Source: Cinclus cinclus (lineage: Eukaryota > Chordata > Aves > Passeriformes > Cinclidae). From it: DNA of 64,000 nt. The stretch is taken from contig NC_085046.1 of the NCBI RefSeq assembly GCF_963662255.1, forward strand, positions 22,091,620-22,155,619, read 5' to 3'. A program made the translations under genes and the position numbers. Under the pieces are notes generated by a model. The model made no database searches. It saw only the letters and a list, made by a program, of their open reading frames with translations, and was not told the origin of the DNA. The first letter of the stretch is position 1. Every line of letters starts with the position of its first letter. Shown here one piece after another: positions 11,710 through 23,189 of this stretch.

Positions 11710-14700
11710 ATAAAGACAAAGACAGAAAAAAGCAATTGGAAGGGGGTACACTCCATCTTTTATCAGTGGCAATGCTGGAGAGAGAATGGGGAAGGCCACA
11801 GATGGCTTCAGATACCCTCAGTTGAAGGATCAGGATCTCTAAGTTGGGTTACAGAGATCAACTAGATGATCATGCTGGCAAACAGAAACTTGGAGAGTCA
11901 TTTGGAAGGACGGACTGCCTCTTCTTCAGATGATTAACTGAAATACAAGAAGGTGAAGTAATTCAAACAGAACTTAGATGTAATGCAGTCTACTGAAATA
12001 TGTTTCTTGAAAATAAGGCTTCCAGATGAAGTGAATCAGAATTTCATCATCCTCAAGGTAAAAAGTGGGAAAAGCTGAGGAAGTTAGGAAATGTTCTGTA
12101 AGTGTACATGGAAAAAATTGTATTGAAGGTGATTAAGTACTTCAAAATAGAATTTTATCTAGGAATTAGGGTTTTTAACATGAAGCTCTGAATGTAGCAT
12201 AACAATATCAGCACACCATCTACTATGGTGATTTGTTCCTTCAATTACTTTAATGTTGTGAGATGTCTCATTTGGGAGCTGCAGTTTGCAAGAGCAAATT
12301 TCTGTTCAGTGCACTAGGAAGAAGACCAGGAACTTCTGTGTCTTTGTAAGGCAGCTCATTTCATATTCATTTCAACATTTACTATTCAAATAGTATTGAA
12401 TTAAAAAAATAGCTCCCATTTATTAATGAGAAAGAAATGTTGACTGTATTTGAAGAACCTCTGCCCAGAAGGGAGTTTAAACAAATTTCAAAACATGCAT
12501 GAATAATCAGAAATCTGTGTGTTAAAGTTAGCCATTGCAGCATGGTTGTTTTCTGCAGGTTCGTTGGCATCTTTATTCAGCAGTGTATAGATAGTACACT
12601 GTGTATAGGTGTGAGAAGGTATCTGAATGAATTAATGTTGGGTGCATGAGGATACTGAGGGCAGAAACGATGTCTTGCCCCTCAGAAATGAAATCTGAAC
12701 CCATGTGAAATTTTCTTGCAGGGCAGGAAAATTTGATCCCATTCAAGATCAAAACAAAACTTGATAGGGGCACATGTGTTGGTGGCTTCCAGGCAGTTTC
12801 AGTGTCCAGTATTAGAGAAAAAGGTTTTCATAGTCAAATACCTCAAAAAGTTCATTAGTTTTCCAAGTGTGATGTGAGGAAATAGTTTAATAACTTATTG
12901 TGAGTAAATTAGTATATGGACATAACTATAAATTCTATCAGCAGTTTGATCATCAATGCTGTCTGTGTCTTCTTAGGAGGTAATTTTGCAATAGAAATTG
13001 AAATTGCTTTCATTATATTTTGGGGCATGAGATTCAAGGAAAAGAGAGTAAGAATATGCCACTTCAGTGTAATTTCCTACTAGCTGTGGTCCTGAGAGCT
13101 TGGCTCTGGTAGATCTGGTGAGGTGAGATAGTTAATTTGGCTTTCTGAAGCCTTTTTAGCTTAAAGTGCTTCATGAAAAAGTACTTTATATAATATATAT
13201 AATTTACATATACATAATTTTCTATCTGACTTTCATTAATAGTATTTGTATATCAAAAGGAATTAGTGGAAAGGAACTAAATATTTACAAAATAGAACTT
13301 TTAAAAGTGATGCTTAAAATGTTTTTTGAAAAATTTTGTCTTGCTCTTTCTCCTTCTTCCCCTTTAAGCACAAATATCCATTTTTTAACTGGAAAGGCAG
13401 ATTGGAGCACTTTTATATCACTGGAAAGTACACAGAATATAGTGGTTACATATTTTTGAGGGCAGGAAGTTTGGGACAGGGTCTTGCTGAGAGGAAGTGG
13501 GAAGTCCCAAGATGTTTCTTTTTCTTTCCTCCCTGGCTCTTCAGGGGAATTACAGCCATCTGAAGTGAACTCAGCATGCTCAGAAAGTAAAACTTTTGCC
13601 AAAGTAGCTCTGCAGACTGTACAAATAAACTCTATGTGGCAGAAGGATGCCAGAGAAAATCTAAGATTGATGATATTTACTGTCACTTCCTACAGTTTTG
13701 TACCATTACTGAGACCCCTCTAAAAAGAAGAAATGCTGTATTTTGTTGATGTAAAGACTCTGTTTTGCATTGCTAAGTTACAAAGTGTGGGAAAGTGAAG
13801 GAGCAAGACACTATTGTTTATTTCACCCATCAGTGAGCAATACTTTGTGGCAATAAGCAGGTTCTCCTATAGCTGTGCTCAGCATGTTGGAAAACAAATA
13901 GGACAAAGCCTCCTTTCCAGCACAGGAGACAGAAAGCAGAGTGAGAGGAATAAAAAAAAAACAACAAAAAAAAACTTGTCTAGCCTAGCAGTGTAGAACT
14001 GGGAGAGGGAAATGATGGAGAACACAGGGAAACTGAGTTATTAGTTGGGAATGTGTAGAGAGGCTTTAAATAGCACGTCTCTCTGGGTTTTTCCTTTCTG
14101 AATCATGTCATACCATTCATGGACAAGTCTCTGAGGAAAAATATCCTCCAACCTTTGTGGTTTACATGTGAATGGAGGCAGCTGGTGGGAGTCATGCCAG
14201 AGGTTGCTGTTCTGCTGTCCAAAGCAATTGCCTCTGAATTGCTTGCAAGGATTGAGCAAAATGGAGCAGGTTTTGCTTTATGAAAAGTTTCTTTGAAAAA
14301 GGTGTTTTTGTGATTGTGGTGTGGTGTGTCTTTCAAGCACATAATGTATCAAAATCAGTGCCTTACTGGAAGGCTAAAGTAATACTGATGCTGTGTTATT
14401 AAGGGAAGTAGAATCAAAGCTGCTATCTTTAAAAAAACCCAATATTTGATGGCTGTCCAAGTCTGTGGTGTGAGTTGTAGGTTGTGGGGTTGTAGACAGT
14501 GTTTCCCCATCTAGATCAAGCTAATCAAATGATCTGCTTCTCCTTCCTATTTGCAGGGTAATGTACTCAAGTAACATTGGTATACACACTGTGTTTTGGC
14601 AAGGCCATTTATTGTCTCCACCAGTGATTACTAGGAAAAGTAGTTTATGTTGATGGCAGATTTTCAGCCCCATGCCCCCTGAGCTGTCTTCAGCTGATGA

Positions 14701-17700
14701 GCTAATTAATTGGTGGAGAAAAATGGTGCTGAGACCCTTGCTGCATAGCACCGTGAGCATCCTTAGATGTGGAGGTGAATCGGGTACGTGATCCTAAGCA
14801 AACTGCTCGTCGCTGGATCTGTGTCGACCCACAGCAGCTGCTGGTTTTGAACTGGGGAACATTGAGGCTTGGTTGATTAACTACTAAAATGATGTCAGCA
14901 GTAGGATTTGGATATATATTAGGCACCTGATAGGAACACATCATAAATGTACACAGCTGCAAGCTGGTGTGTGATCTAAGCAGTGCTGAGATGGACGGGA
15001 TATACTCCAGAGGTTAAGTGAAGCATACTTTTCCCCCATAACTGCACAGATCTGTCACGTTCATAGGCATTTGATAAACTTGTGGTTGGAGCTGCAATGT
15101 ATAAAACCCTTGAAAATATCCGGTGGAAATGTGGAGGGCTGCAGTCTGTGCATGTGCATACCTTTGTGTCCTTGGTTTCTGGGCATCTGTGCAGTGTCGG
15201 CTGGGGCCACAGCTTCAGAAGCATTTGATGAGCAGTAAGTCTAGATAATTCTTTGTTCTTGTATTTCATTGCCACCATATTAGTACAGTGTTAGAAGGTG
15301 CATTCTCCCATTGAGAAATCTGTAATGGCAGCCAGCTGAATAAATTATTTATTTGGCTGAAGAGGTAGAGGCTTTTGAACAGAAGTCCCGCCTTCAAACC
15401 TGGGCAGCAAATGTTCCATACATGCCAAGTGCATGTTGTTTGTGCTTTCCCTCTCAGATGTGGTAATTTAAAATGTAATCATGTGAAGGATTGTATTTAT
15501 TTTACTCATGTGTTACTAATCTGTGTAATTTAACAGCAAGCCGGGACATAAACTTCATTAAGATCCGGATGATAAAAAAAAAGAAAAAAATTGGCTGAGG
15601 TCCCTCCTCTCATTCTAATATTGAAAGCAAAATGTGGCACTGGGATGCACAAAAGTGTGATTACAAAAGCTGTTATTTTTTGCTGACTACTGCATTATAA
15701 CCTGGGGTGATGGTGCAGTGGTGCTAGAAATGCTCTTCCACTTCTGCAGTCTCTGTGCTTGTCTACTGTCCATTTAGTTAGTTTTGTTTGATTTGCTTGC
15801 CCTGGCACTTAGGATGAAAAATAGACCTTTGGATGACCAAGTGTCTTTTGCCTGCTGCTGGGAGCAGTGTGGTGAGTGCCTCTTCTGCAGCTGGGGCAGG
15901 AAGTCAAAGAAGCCAGTTGAGTTTTTTAGGTCTTCATAAAAATGAAGAAAAAAAAATTATTGTACAACTCAGCGTTTCTTTTTGGTGCCAGCTCACATCC
16001 ATTCAGAGAATTCATCAAAACTATGGTGTTTGATTTGGCAGTATTTATTTGAATTTTTGATTCTTTTATACTTACTAAAATACTTTTGATGTAGTGCTAG
16101 TTTGAAGGGATTGGTAAAATTTCATTACAGCTGTTCTTACGGCATGATTGGGGAAGACGAGTCAGAGAAACTGCTATTACTTGACTGTTTCAATACTTAG
16201 CTATTTTTAAGCTGACTCTTAAATTCTGTATAATTTTTGACAAAATGGTTAAATTACCTCAGAGCATCTCTGCACAGCAGCAGCTCTGTATACAATATTT
16301 GCTATTGCAGAGTCAGTCCTATAATGGTGGGAAGTTCAAAGTGCACTTAACCACTGATGTGTTAATCTTTCATATGTATCTTTTGGCTGTTTAGATGGGA
16401 CATCTAGATGAGAGTAAATTAATAAACTTATATACCTACACACAGTAACGCTTATTATGGTATAGACATACAGTACTTATAAGTACCTAGGCTACCACCA
16501 CTGGCACAGAAGACTTTTTGAAAAACATGCTAGCAGACATTAATTTAGGTATCAGGTTCTCCTGGTTTAAGTCCCAGTTATAAAACGTGTAGCTACCTGT
16601 GTTCTGTGCAAATGAAGCAGGCTACACCACTTCTAAGGTGCAAATGCGTGATTCTGTTTTGGAAAAAGTTACTCTTTTTCTTATATTTAATAAGCAGTGC
16701 TTGATACATAAAAAAGCATTGCATGTTGGGTTTTTTTAAGTGAAATACTATTTTTGGTTTTAAATTGTGTAAAAGGTATGTGAGAATGTGAATAAAAGGT
16801 AGTGGAAGTCAGTGTGAAAATGAGGACGTTTTAATTTGCTTTATGTTTGTAAGTACAGGAAACTACCTCATCACTGGTGAAAGAATGAAAAGCAAAGAGG
16901 TGAAGAGGCCTGGAAAAGTTTTTGGTGTTAGGGCAATTAATAGAAATAATAAGCTTAATTTTGTATATTTTTATGCCCTCTAATACTTATTTTGCAGTCA
17001 GACTTGAAAATAGCTGTAGCATCCCAGGCCAAGACTGCCACCACCGCAGGGCACAAAGTTCACACCAAAGTGTGAAGCAGCTGAAACCTGGGGCCTGAGA
17101 GTCTGGGTCACTGCTGCTGGGGTTAGGAGCCAATCCCAACAACAGCACTTGGAGGTATTTCACACAATTTCTCTTGATGCTGACAGCTTCTTTGAAGTTG
17201 GCCCCTCAGTCTTGTGAGAAGTCTCTTAGGCTGAGGACTTGAGGACTGGTTTGGAGATCTCAGATGTCAAACTATTGGAATGGATCTGGTTCCACATTTG
17301 GGTGATGACTTCACAGAGCTCGAAACGTATTAACTGCAAGCATGGATTTAAAGCTGCAAAGAGGTAAACCCAAAACCCCTTCAACCTGCATTCATCTGTC
17401 TTTTTCTCTTTTTAGAACTGATAGATAAGGCTGAAGCTAAGCAATGCCACTATGTCTAGTGGTTGTTGAGTGTAGCATATGCTTTGAGGAAATTTTTAAA
17501 TTCAACCAGTTAAAGATTTCTATCTCTGGAAGTAAGGCTTTGAGCTGTTGCATCTAACTTCCCTAACTTAATACTTTTTAATGTCTGTGAGCAAGGATGT
17601 TTCAGATGCTTTCTGGTTTACTACAGCAGGTTTTTTTATTGTATAAATACCTTTAAAATTTTTCTGGAAGTTACTTTTTCTTGGGAAGAGTGAAAGAATT

Positions 17701-18820
17701 TTTAAAATGCATCAAGCCTGCAGTTTAATGAATCAGCAGAGGTTTAGTGTGGAAAACAGATACTAAGTTGTCTGTATTTGTTGAAAGTGAAGGCTGTACA
17801 AATGAACTGGGATGGTGTTTGTTTCAATGCATTACTGTAGTGTAGTAAGATAGATTTTGCATGAGATTAACTATATATATAATAAGTATAATTTTTATAA
17901 TTGTCAGAGTAGAACCCTGAAAATAGGTGTCATGCATGTATTTGATTGACTGGGTGTGAGTTCAAAATGAATGAAACCTTACACTGTGACTGAGAAAGCT
18001 GAAAAATTCTGGTGTACAACATCCAGTGATTTAATTACTTAAGTATGGCCTTTTGATATTTGAAATTCTGACATACACTGGGGTATTTTTTATGGTGGGA
18101 ACTGCCTTTTGAAACAGAGGAATTAACCATACAAATGTCTTGTTGAAAATGAGTGCTTTTGTTCCTGGCATATAAAATAATTGTACTCTCTGGAGTAGTT
18201 CTTTCTTCTTGCTTATATCCCCTTTGGATTTAAAGTGTTGTCATGGCAGTAATTTGTAGGCAAAAGAGCCATTTTTCTTCTGTAGGGTATTTTTTTGTAC
18301 ATCCCGTTCTTGACTGTGAAAGTCTTCTCCTCAAGGAAAAAAATAAGATGACTTGATGAAGGAGGTGCAGCATGAGTTAAAGCATTTGACAACCTGTTGG
18401 ATTAAACTGATTTTGGCAGGATTAGTCATAGGGAATTTGATGACCAGACTTTTGATTAGGCATGGTGTTTCAGCAAAGTCCCTTTGAGCAGGACATCAAC
18501 ATTTTACAGTGTGGTGAGCTGACCTTGGCTGGATGCCAGTTGCCCACCATCCACTCTATCATACCCATCTTCAGCAGGATAGAGGAGAGAGAAAATAAGA
18601 TGGAAAAAAAGTGAAGATCAAGATAAAGGCAGTTGAATATGGTAAAGGTCACATGCATAGAAGCAAAGGAAAACGGAAGACTGGAAGTATTCTCTACTTC
18701 CCATCAGCAGGTGATGTCCAGACAGTTCCCAGGAAGCAGGGCTTCAGTGCTCCTAGCAGAAGACAAACATCCTAATGATAAATCTTCCTTCCCCCCACCC
18801 CCAATCCTTTTTCTTCCTTT
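11710..18820. other. AT-rich unique non-coding sequence
   Basis: No gene or clear repeat family was recognised. Local features are an AT dinucleotide-rich patch at about 13185-13220, an A-rich tract near 13950-13975, a CpG cluster at 14752-14826, a near-palindrome at 15333-15359 and a GC-richer patch at about 17015-17165. Open frames up to 133 codons resemble no protein I know. Confidence 0.5.
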
Positions 18821-18827
18821 CTTTTAG

Positions 18828-19093
18828 GTTTTGTTGCTGAGCAGACACCACATGCTATGGAATATCCCTTTCTTTAGTTGGGGTCAGCTGTCCTGGCTCT
18901 GTCCCCTCCCAAAATCTTGCCTAGCTCCAGGTAGAGGGGCTGAGAAGCTTGAGAGGCAGCAGATGCTGTGTGAGCACCACTGTGCAGTTGCCCAAACATG
19001 AGTGTTCATCAACACCTCGCTAGCTACTGATACAAAGCACTGCACTATGAGGGCTACTATGGGGAAAATGGGCTCCATCTCCGCCAGACTCAG
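18828..19093 (-). mobile_element. Fragment of ERVL-type LTR
   Basis: The phrases 'TGTTGCTGAGCAGACACCACATGCTATGGAATATCCC', 'GGGTCAGCTGTCCTGGCTCTGTCCCCTCCC' and, towards 19070, 'GGGGAAAATGGGCTCCATCTCCGCCAGACTCAGTA' follow the same order as the LTR at 10.3-10.8 kb and the general bird ERVL LTR. Only the 5' half of the LTR (in its own minus orientation) is left. It lies about 110 bases upstream of a CR1 copy. Its similarity to the first LTR is moderate, so the two are probably separate insertions of different age. Confidence 0.6.
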
Positions 19094-19204
19094 TATACAT
19101 GGCTTTGGGCTGTGCAAACTTCCTAGCCATCAGGACCTCTGGAGTTATGACATTGTTTCCCAAATCATTGTCCTAGAGAAACTGATTGATTATGTCTTGG
19201 AAAG

Positions 19205-20285
19205 CGTACTCTTTGGTAGGTTAAAAACTGTCTGGATGTCTAGGCCCAGAGAATGGTGGTGAATGGTGCTACATCCAGTGGGTGGCTGGTCACCAGTGGG
19301 GTCCCTCAAGGCTCAGTACTGGGGCCAATATCTGTTCAATAATAATATCTGTTCAAAAACTGTTTAATATCTTTATTGATGATTTGGACCAGGGGATCCT
19401 GGTAAGTAAGTATGCAGATGACAGCAAGCTGTGTGGAAGGTTTGATGTGCTGGAGGTTAGGAAGGCTCTGCAGAGGGATCTGGACAGGCTGGATTGGTGG
19501 GTCAAGGCCAGTGGTATTGAGGTCATGTATATAAAGGCAGAGTACCAGGTGTTTCACCTGAGTCACAACAACCCTTGTAGTGCTACAGGGAATGAGTGGC
19601 TGGAAAGCTGCCTGGTAGAAAAGGACCTTGGGGACCTGGTTGGCAGATGGCTGAACATGACCCAGGTGGCCAGGAAGGCCAGTGGCATCCTGGCCTGTAC
19701 CAGCAATAGTGTGGCCATCAGGACCAGGACAGTGATTGTCCCCCTGTACTGAGCACTGGTGAGGCTGCACCTCAAATACTGGGCTCAGTTCTGGGACATT
19801 GAAATGATGACCAGAAAGGGCAGCTAAGCTGGGAGAGGGTCTGGAGTGCAAGTCTGATGAGGAGCAGTTGAGGGAGCTAAGGGTGTTTGGCCTGGAGAAA
19901 AGGAAGCTCAGGGAAGATGTTATTGCTCTCTGCAGCTGCCTGAAAGAGTTTGTGGCCGGGTGGGGGTCAGCCTCTAATCCCAGGTAACAAGTGGGCGGGA
20001 TGAGAGGAAATTACCTCAAGTTGCAAGAGGGGAGGTTTAGATTGGTTATTGGGAAAAATTCTTCAGATGAAAGGGTTGTTAAGCCTTGGGACAGGTTGCC
20101 CAAGGAAGTGGTTGAATCACCATCCCTGAAGGTACTAAAAATGCAAAAAAAGTAAATGTAAAAAAAGACATAAAAAGAGACTTTAAAGTGTAGATATAAT
20201 GCCTGGGGACATGGTTTAGTAGTGGCCTTGGTAGTCTTAGGTAATAGTTGGAATGGATGGTCTGTGATGATTCTATATCCTGATT
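19205..20285 (+). mobile_element. CR1 LINE fragment with RT YADD region and 3' end
   Basis: A frame at 19282-19752 encodes the C-terminal part of the CR1 reverse transcriptase. It contains the LFNIFIDDLD segment and the catalytic YADD box (KYADDSKL), followed by a KALQRDLDRL-type helix and a LxWxxKxxxxxV region. 'GGTGGCTGGTCACCAGTGGGGTCCCTCAAGGCTCAGTACTGGGGCC' upstream encodes the conserved VTSGVPQGSVLGP-type motif before the box. After 19752 come the CR1 tail landmarks 'GAGGAGCAGTTGAGGGAGCTAAGGGTGTTTGGCCTGGAGAAAAGGAAGCTC' and 'GGAATGGATGGTCTGTGATGATTCTAT' near the end. A 13-base duplication (19327-19339 and 19344-19356) and later stops disrupt it. It is a 5'-truncated, inactive copy. Confidence 0.92.
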
Positions 20286-20299
20286 TTCGCAGTAAAGAT

Positions 20300-20830
20300 T
20301 TAGCCAAGCTTACCTCTTTTTTTTTTACACTGGAAATTTTAATGTTGACTATCCCCATTTTGAAACCCCTTCTTTGCATTAAATTTTGTTCTCACAACCT
20401 CTGTTCATGCTCTTTTACATTAGGTGTTTTAATGCATTAAAATTCACAAAGACAGCTAGATAATAAAAATAGAGTATGTCAGAAGCAAATTTAAAATGCT
20501 GTTTCTTAATCTATTCTTAATCTAATTTAAAACAAACTGAAACAGTTCTTTCAATGGATTAACTTTCACTTGTACTGGGCTTTTGTGCAGTAGAATAGTC
20601 TGTTGTGGGAGAAGTTAAGTGACTTCACATTGGAGGATATTACATTAAAATATGGGCAGGCAAATGAGTTCTCTTTGACTTTTATTTTTGTTGTAATTTA
20701 ACACCAGCTGGAAATTAAACTCCAAATAAGCCAGTCCTCTTTCTCCTATTCCTTCTGATAAGAGAGGGACAAAGGCAGAGAATATGGGTTGAGATAACAA
20801 TTTTCTGGAAGCACAAAGCAATGGAATAAG
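20300..20830. other. AT-rich non-coding sequence
   Basis: Nothing recognisable lies between the CR1 tail and the GC-richer block. Confidence 0.5.
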
Positions 20831-20832
20831 AA

Positions 20833-21480
20833 ATGCATGGTATCAGCAGCAATATTCAGAACAAAAGTATGCAGAAGAGAAGGTGCTTTACACACAGAAG
20901 GTGTTCACCGCCTCAGCTTAGTTCCATGTGGCATCTGGGACAAAGATGGAATTGTGGCCACTTACTGCAGATGAACACTTCCCTGTCCCTGAGCCCAAGG
21001 CAACAGGAAACAAGGACAGACAAATGCCCAAAAGTGAGCCTGCCCACATCTCACTGTGCTACCACTTTGGATGCTGGACTCGATTCCACACAGCGTCGGC
21101 GTGGCTGCTCCTGGCCGCTCTGCCTGGCTCTGCTTGACTCCCTTCAGCTCAGGTTGGCTCCTTTTAACTCAGGTTGGACTCAGCTGGGCTCAGGCTCACC
21201 TCCACCCCTTGGTTCCACGCAGAGCTTCCCGCACCAGTGCCTCTTTCCAGCACAGCCATGGCTCAGGAATGGGCAGGGGATGGCATCCTTGGCTGAGGTT
21301 GGGGTCCACAGGGCAGATCCTGACTACCTGTCTGCTGCAGAGAAGGAGGCTAAAGGGTGCACTGTGTTCAGCTTTTCTTCCCCCTGAAACCAAGCCCCCT
21401 GGTGATGATGTGGGTGGCATAAAGTGGCAATATAGCCTCCATGCTGAGCTCTGCCCTCTCTCTGCCGACAAGACAGTTTC
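20833..21480. other. GC-richer block, unassigned, possible old LTR
   Basis: Composition jumps to GC-rich, with tandem-like phrases such as CTTCAGCTCAGGTTGGCTCC and TAACTCAGGTTGGACTCAGCTGGGCTCAGGCTC (about 21140-21200) and several CpGs (GCGTCGGCGTGG near 21092). Overlapping frames of 184 and 171 codons on the plus strand share this block but resemble no known protein. Low-complexity GC-rich stretches in AT-rich surroundings are common in avian LTRs, but I cannot name a family. Confidence 0.3.
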
Positions 21481-21489
21481 TTATGTTGA

Positions 21490-23160
21490 AGGCTCCTGGT
21501 ACAAAATGAGACCATCATTGCTCAACTTCAAAGCAGATCACTGCTTAAATGTCAATGCTTCTGTTGTCTGAAAAGAAGATTAGATTCTGTTTTACAAAGT
21601 GTCTTGAAGTTGTCAGTTTCATTTGTAAAGCTGTTTCTACTGTGCTTGGCAGCAGCAAGAGGCTAAAGGAAAATCCACCTCTCTCTCTCTGCGTTCAATA
21701 CAGGAGAATCAAGTTCAGCAAATATTTGAAGACCATCGTATACGGTGTGTGAAACCAGAAGAAGTGGATCAATACTAAGCAGGCTGTTTCCTACAAAATA
21801 TTTATACAAACAGAATTGAAGTGGATGTGGAATAATTTATTCTTCATTCAGGATCAGGGAGAATTTGCTGACTACACAGTAATTCTGACAACTGAATACT
21901 GCAGCTGAATAAAGGATTTCAAAATTGTAAAGGAAATGGGAACCTCAAAATTATTTTTTTCTCTGTGATATGTTGGGAAGTATAAAGATATCCAGCTCCA
22001 AACTATTATGTTACTATCTGAGAGCTAGAAAATGACGCAATAAAATGTCCCCTTGCCCCCAAGCTCCCTTGGCACTGATCTTAGGCAACAGCTGGATTCT
22101 AAATGGTTTTGTACAAACTGGAGAACTAGAAAAGCCTAATTTCCCCTAATGGTCACTCTAGGCATAATACTGTGCTGTAAAATTGTGATTAGTGGGGATC
22201 TGAAGGGCTCTGCTGGTCCCTTCCTATTCAAGTGGGAAAAGTCTTTCTCCTTCCCTGAATTAATTTTGGTACAAAACATTTTTGATGTGTCAAAGTATAA
22301 TGTGCTTGCAATGGTTGGTAATTGTTTTTTAAACAAGATTTTAGGACTACAGTGAGCCTGAATGTTTTTGAATAAATTAGTTTCCAGTAGTTGTGTCACA
22401 CCCAAAACTGATTCCAGAACTTTGCTCTGGGAGCCCCTGCTGCCTGTTGTACCACAATATACACAACATTCAAGTTGTAAGAGAAGGTGAAACAGCTGTT
22501 TCATTAAATACCTTCTCTTTTTGGTATGCAAAATAAATTTTAGCAGTACACTTGATAAAGTTTAGTAAAAATGGATGTGTGAAAAGCTGTCTTACTGTGA
22601 ATGAAGTAAATATTGGTGCAGCAGATCTTTGCAGTATCTTTTAGTTTAACTTGTTTCGCTCAACTGAAATATGCCTTCTAATGCAAGGTGTGCCAATATA
22701 TTTTTCATTTACTTTGGGATTTTTCCAGTTTTATCAGACAATACAGTATTCTTTCTCTGCCAGCAAGAAGTGTGTATCTATTGCTTCAAGAAATGGAAGC
22801 AGATAGAGATTTCATAATAAACAGCTCCAACTATTTATTAAATTATTTTAGATAACTGCAGGTGAATTATTTAATAGAGTATATACCTTTTTATAAATTA
22901 AAGTGAAGGAGCCAATGTCTTATTTGCATCCTCTCATTCTATTTCTGTCTTCCCATCCTTTCATTGCCACACAAATCCTAGTTCTCTCACTCCCCTTTCA
23001 AAATGCCCTTTGTTTCCTCTCTCTCTCTCTGCACATCTGGTTGTCCTGCTCTTCCCCCTTCCCCCCTGCAGCATGATATTCTCATTTTTAAAGCTTTGTT
23101 CTGCAAAGTACATAATTAAGCAGTAAGACATGACAGGGCATGAATATCGTTGTATTAATT
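21490..23160. other. AT-rich unique non-coding sequence
   Basis: No gene or repeat was recognised. A 131-codon minus frame (22136-22531) has no recognisable domain. Confidence 0.5.
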
Positions 23161-23161
23161 G

Positions 23162-23185
23162 AGGAGAGAGAGAGAGAGAGAGAGA
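23162..23185. repeat. (GA)n microsatellite
   Basis: About 11 AG/GA units. A shorter (CT)n stretch lies upstream near 23018-23029, so the strand composition is inverted across about 150 bases. Confidence 0.9.
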
Positions 23186-23189
23186 AACT

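Noticed and set aside
11519..11865. Frames with LPSFLPSF or KEGRKEGR repeats
   Set aside because: They are translations of the (GGAA)n microsatellite.
13285..13686. 133-codon minus-strand frame
   Set aside because: No domain, splice context or recognisable similarity is visible.
17015..17350. GC-richer patch considered as a retrocopy
   Set aside because: No frame gives a recognisable protein, and there is no A-rich tail.
19336..19851. 171-codon minus-strand frame
   Set aside because: It is antisense to the CR1 reverse-transcriptase fragment.
20833..21571. Overlapping 184- and 171-codon plus-strand frames as a gene
   Set aside because: They lie in different frames over one GC-rich block with no known domain, so composition explains them.
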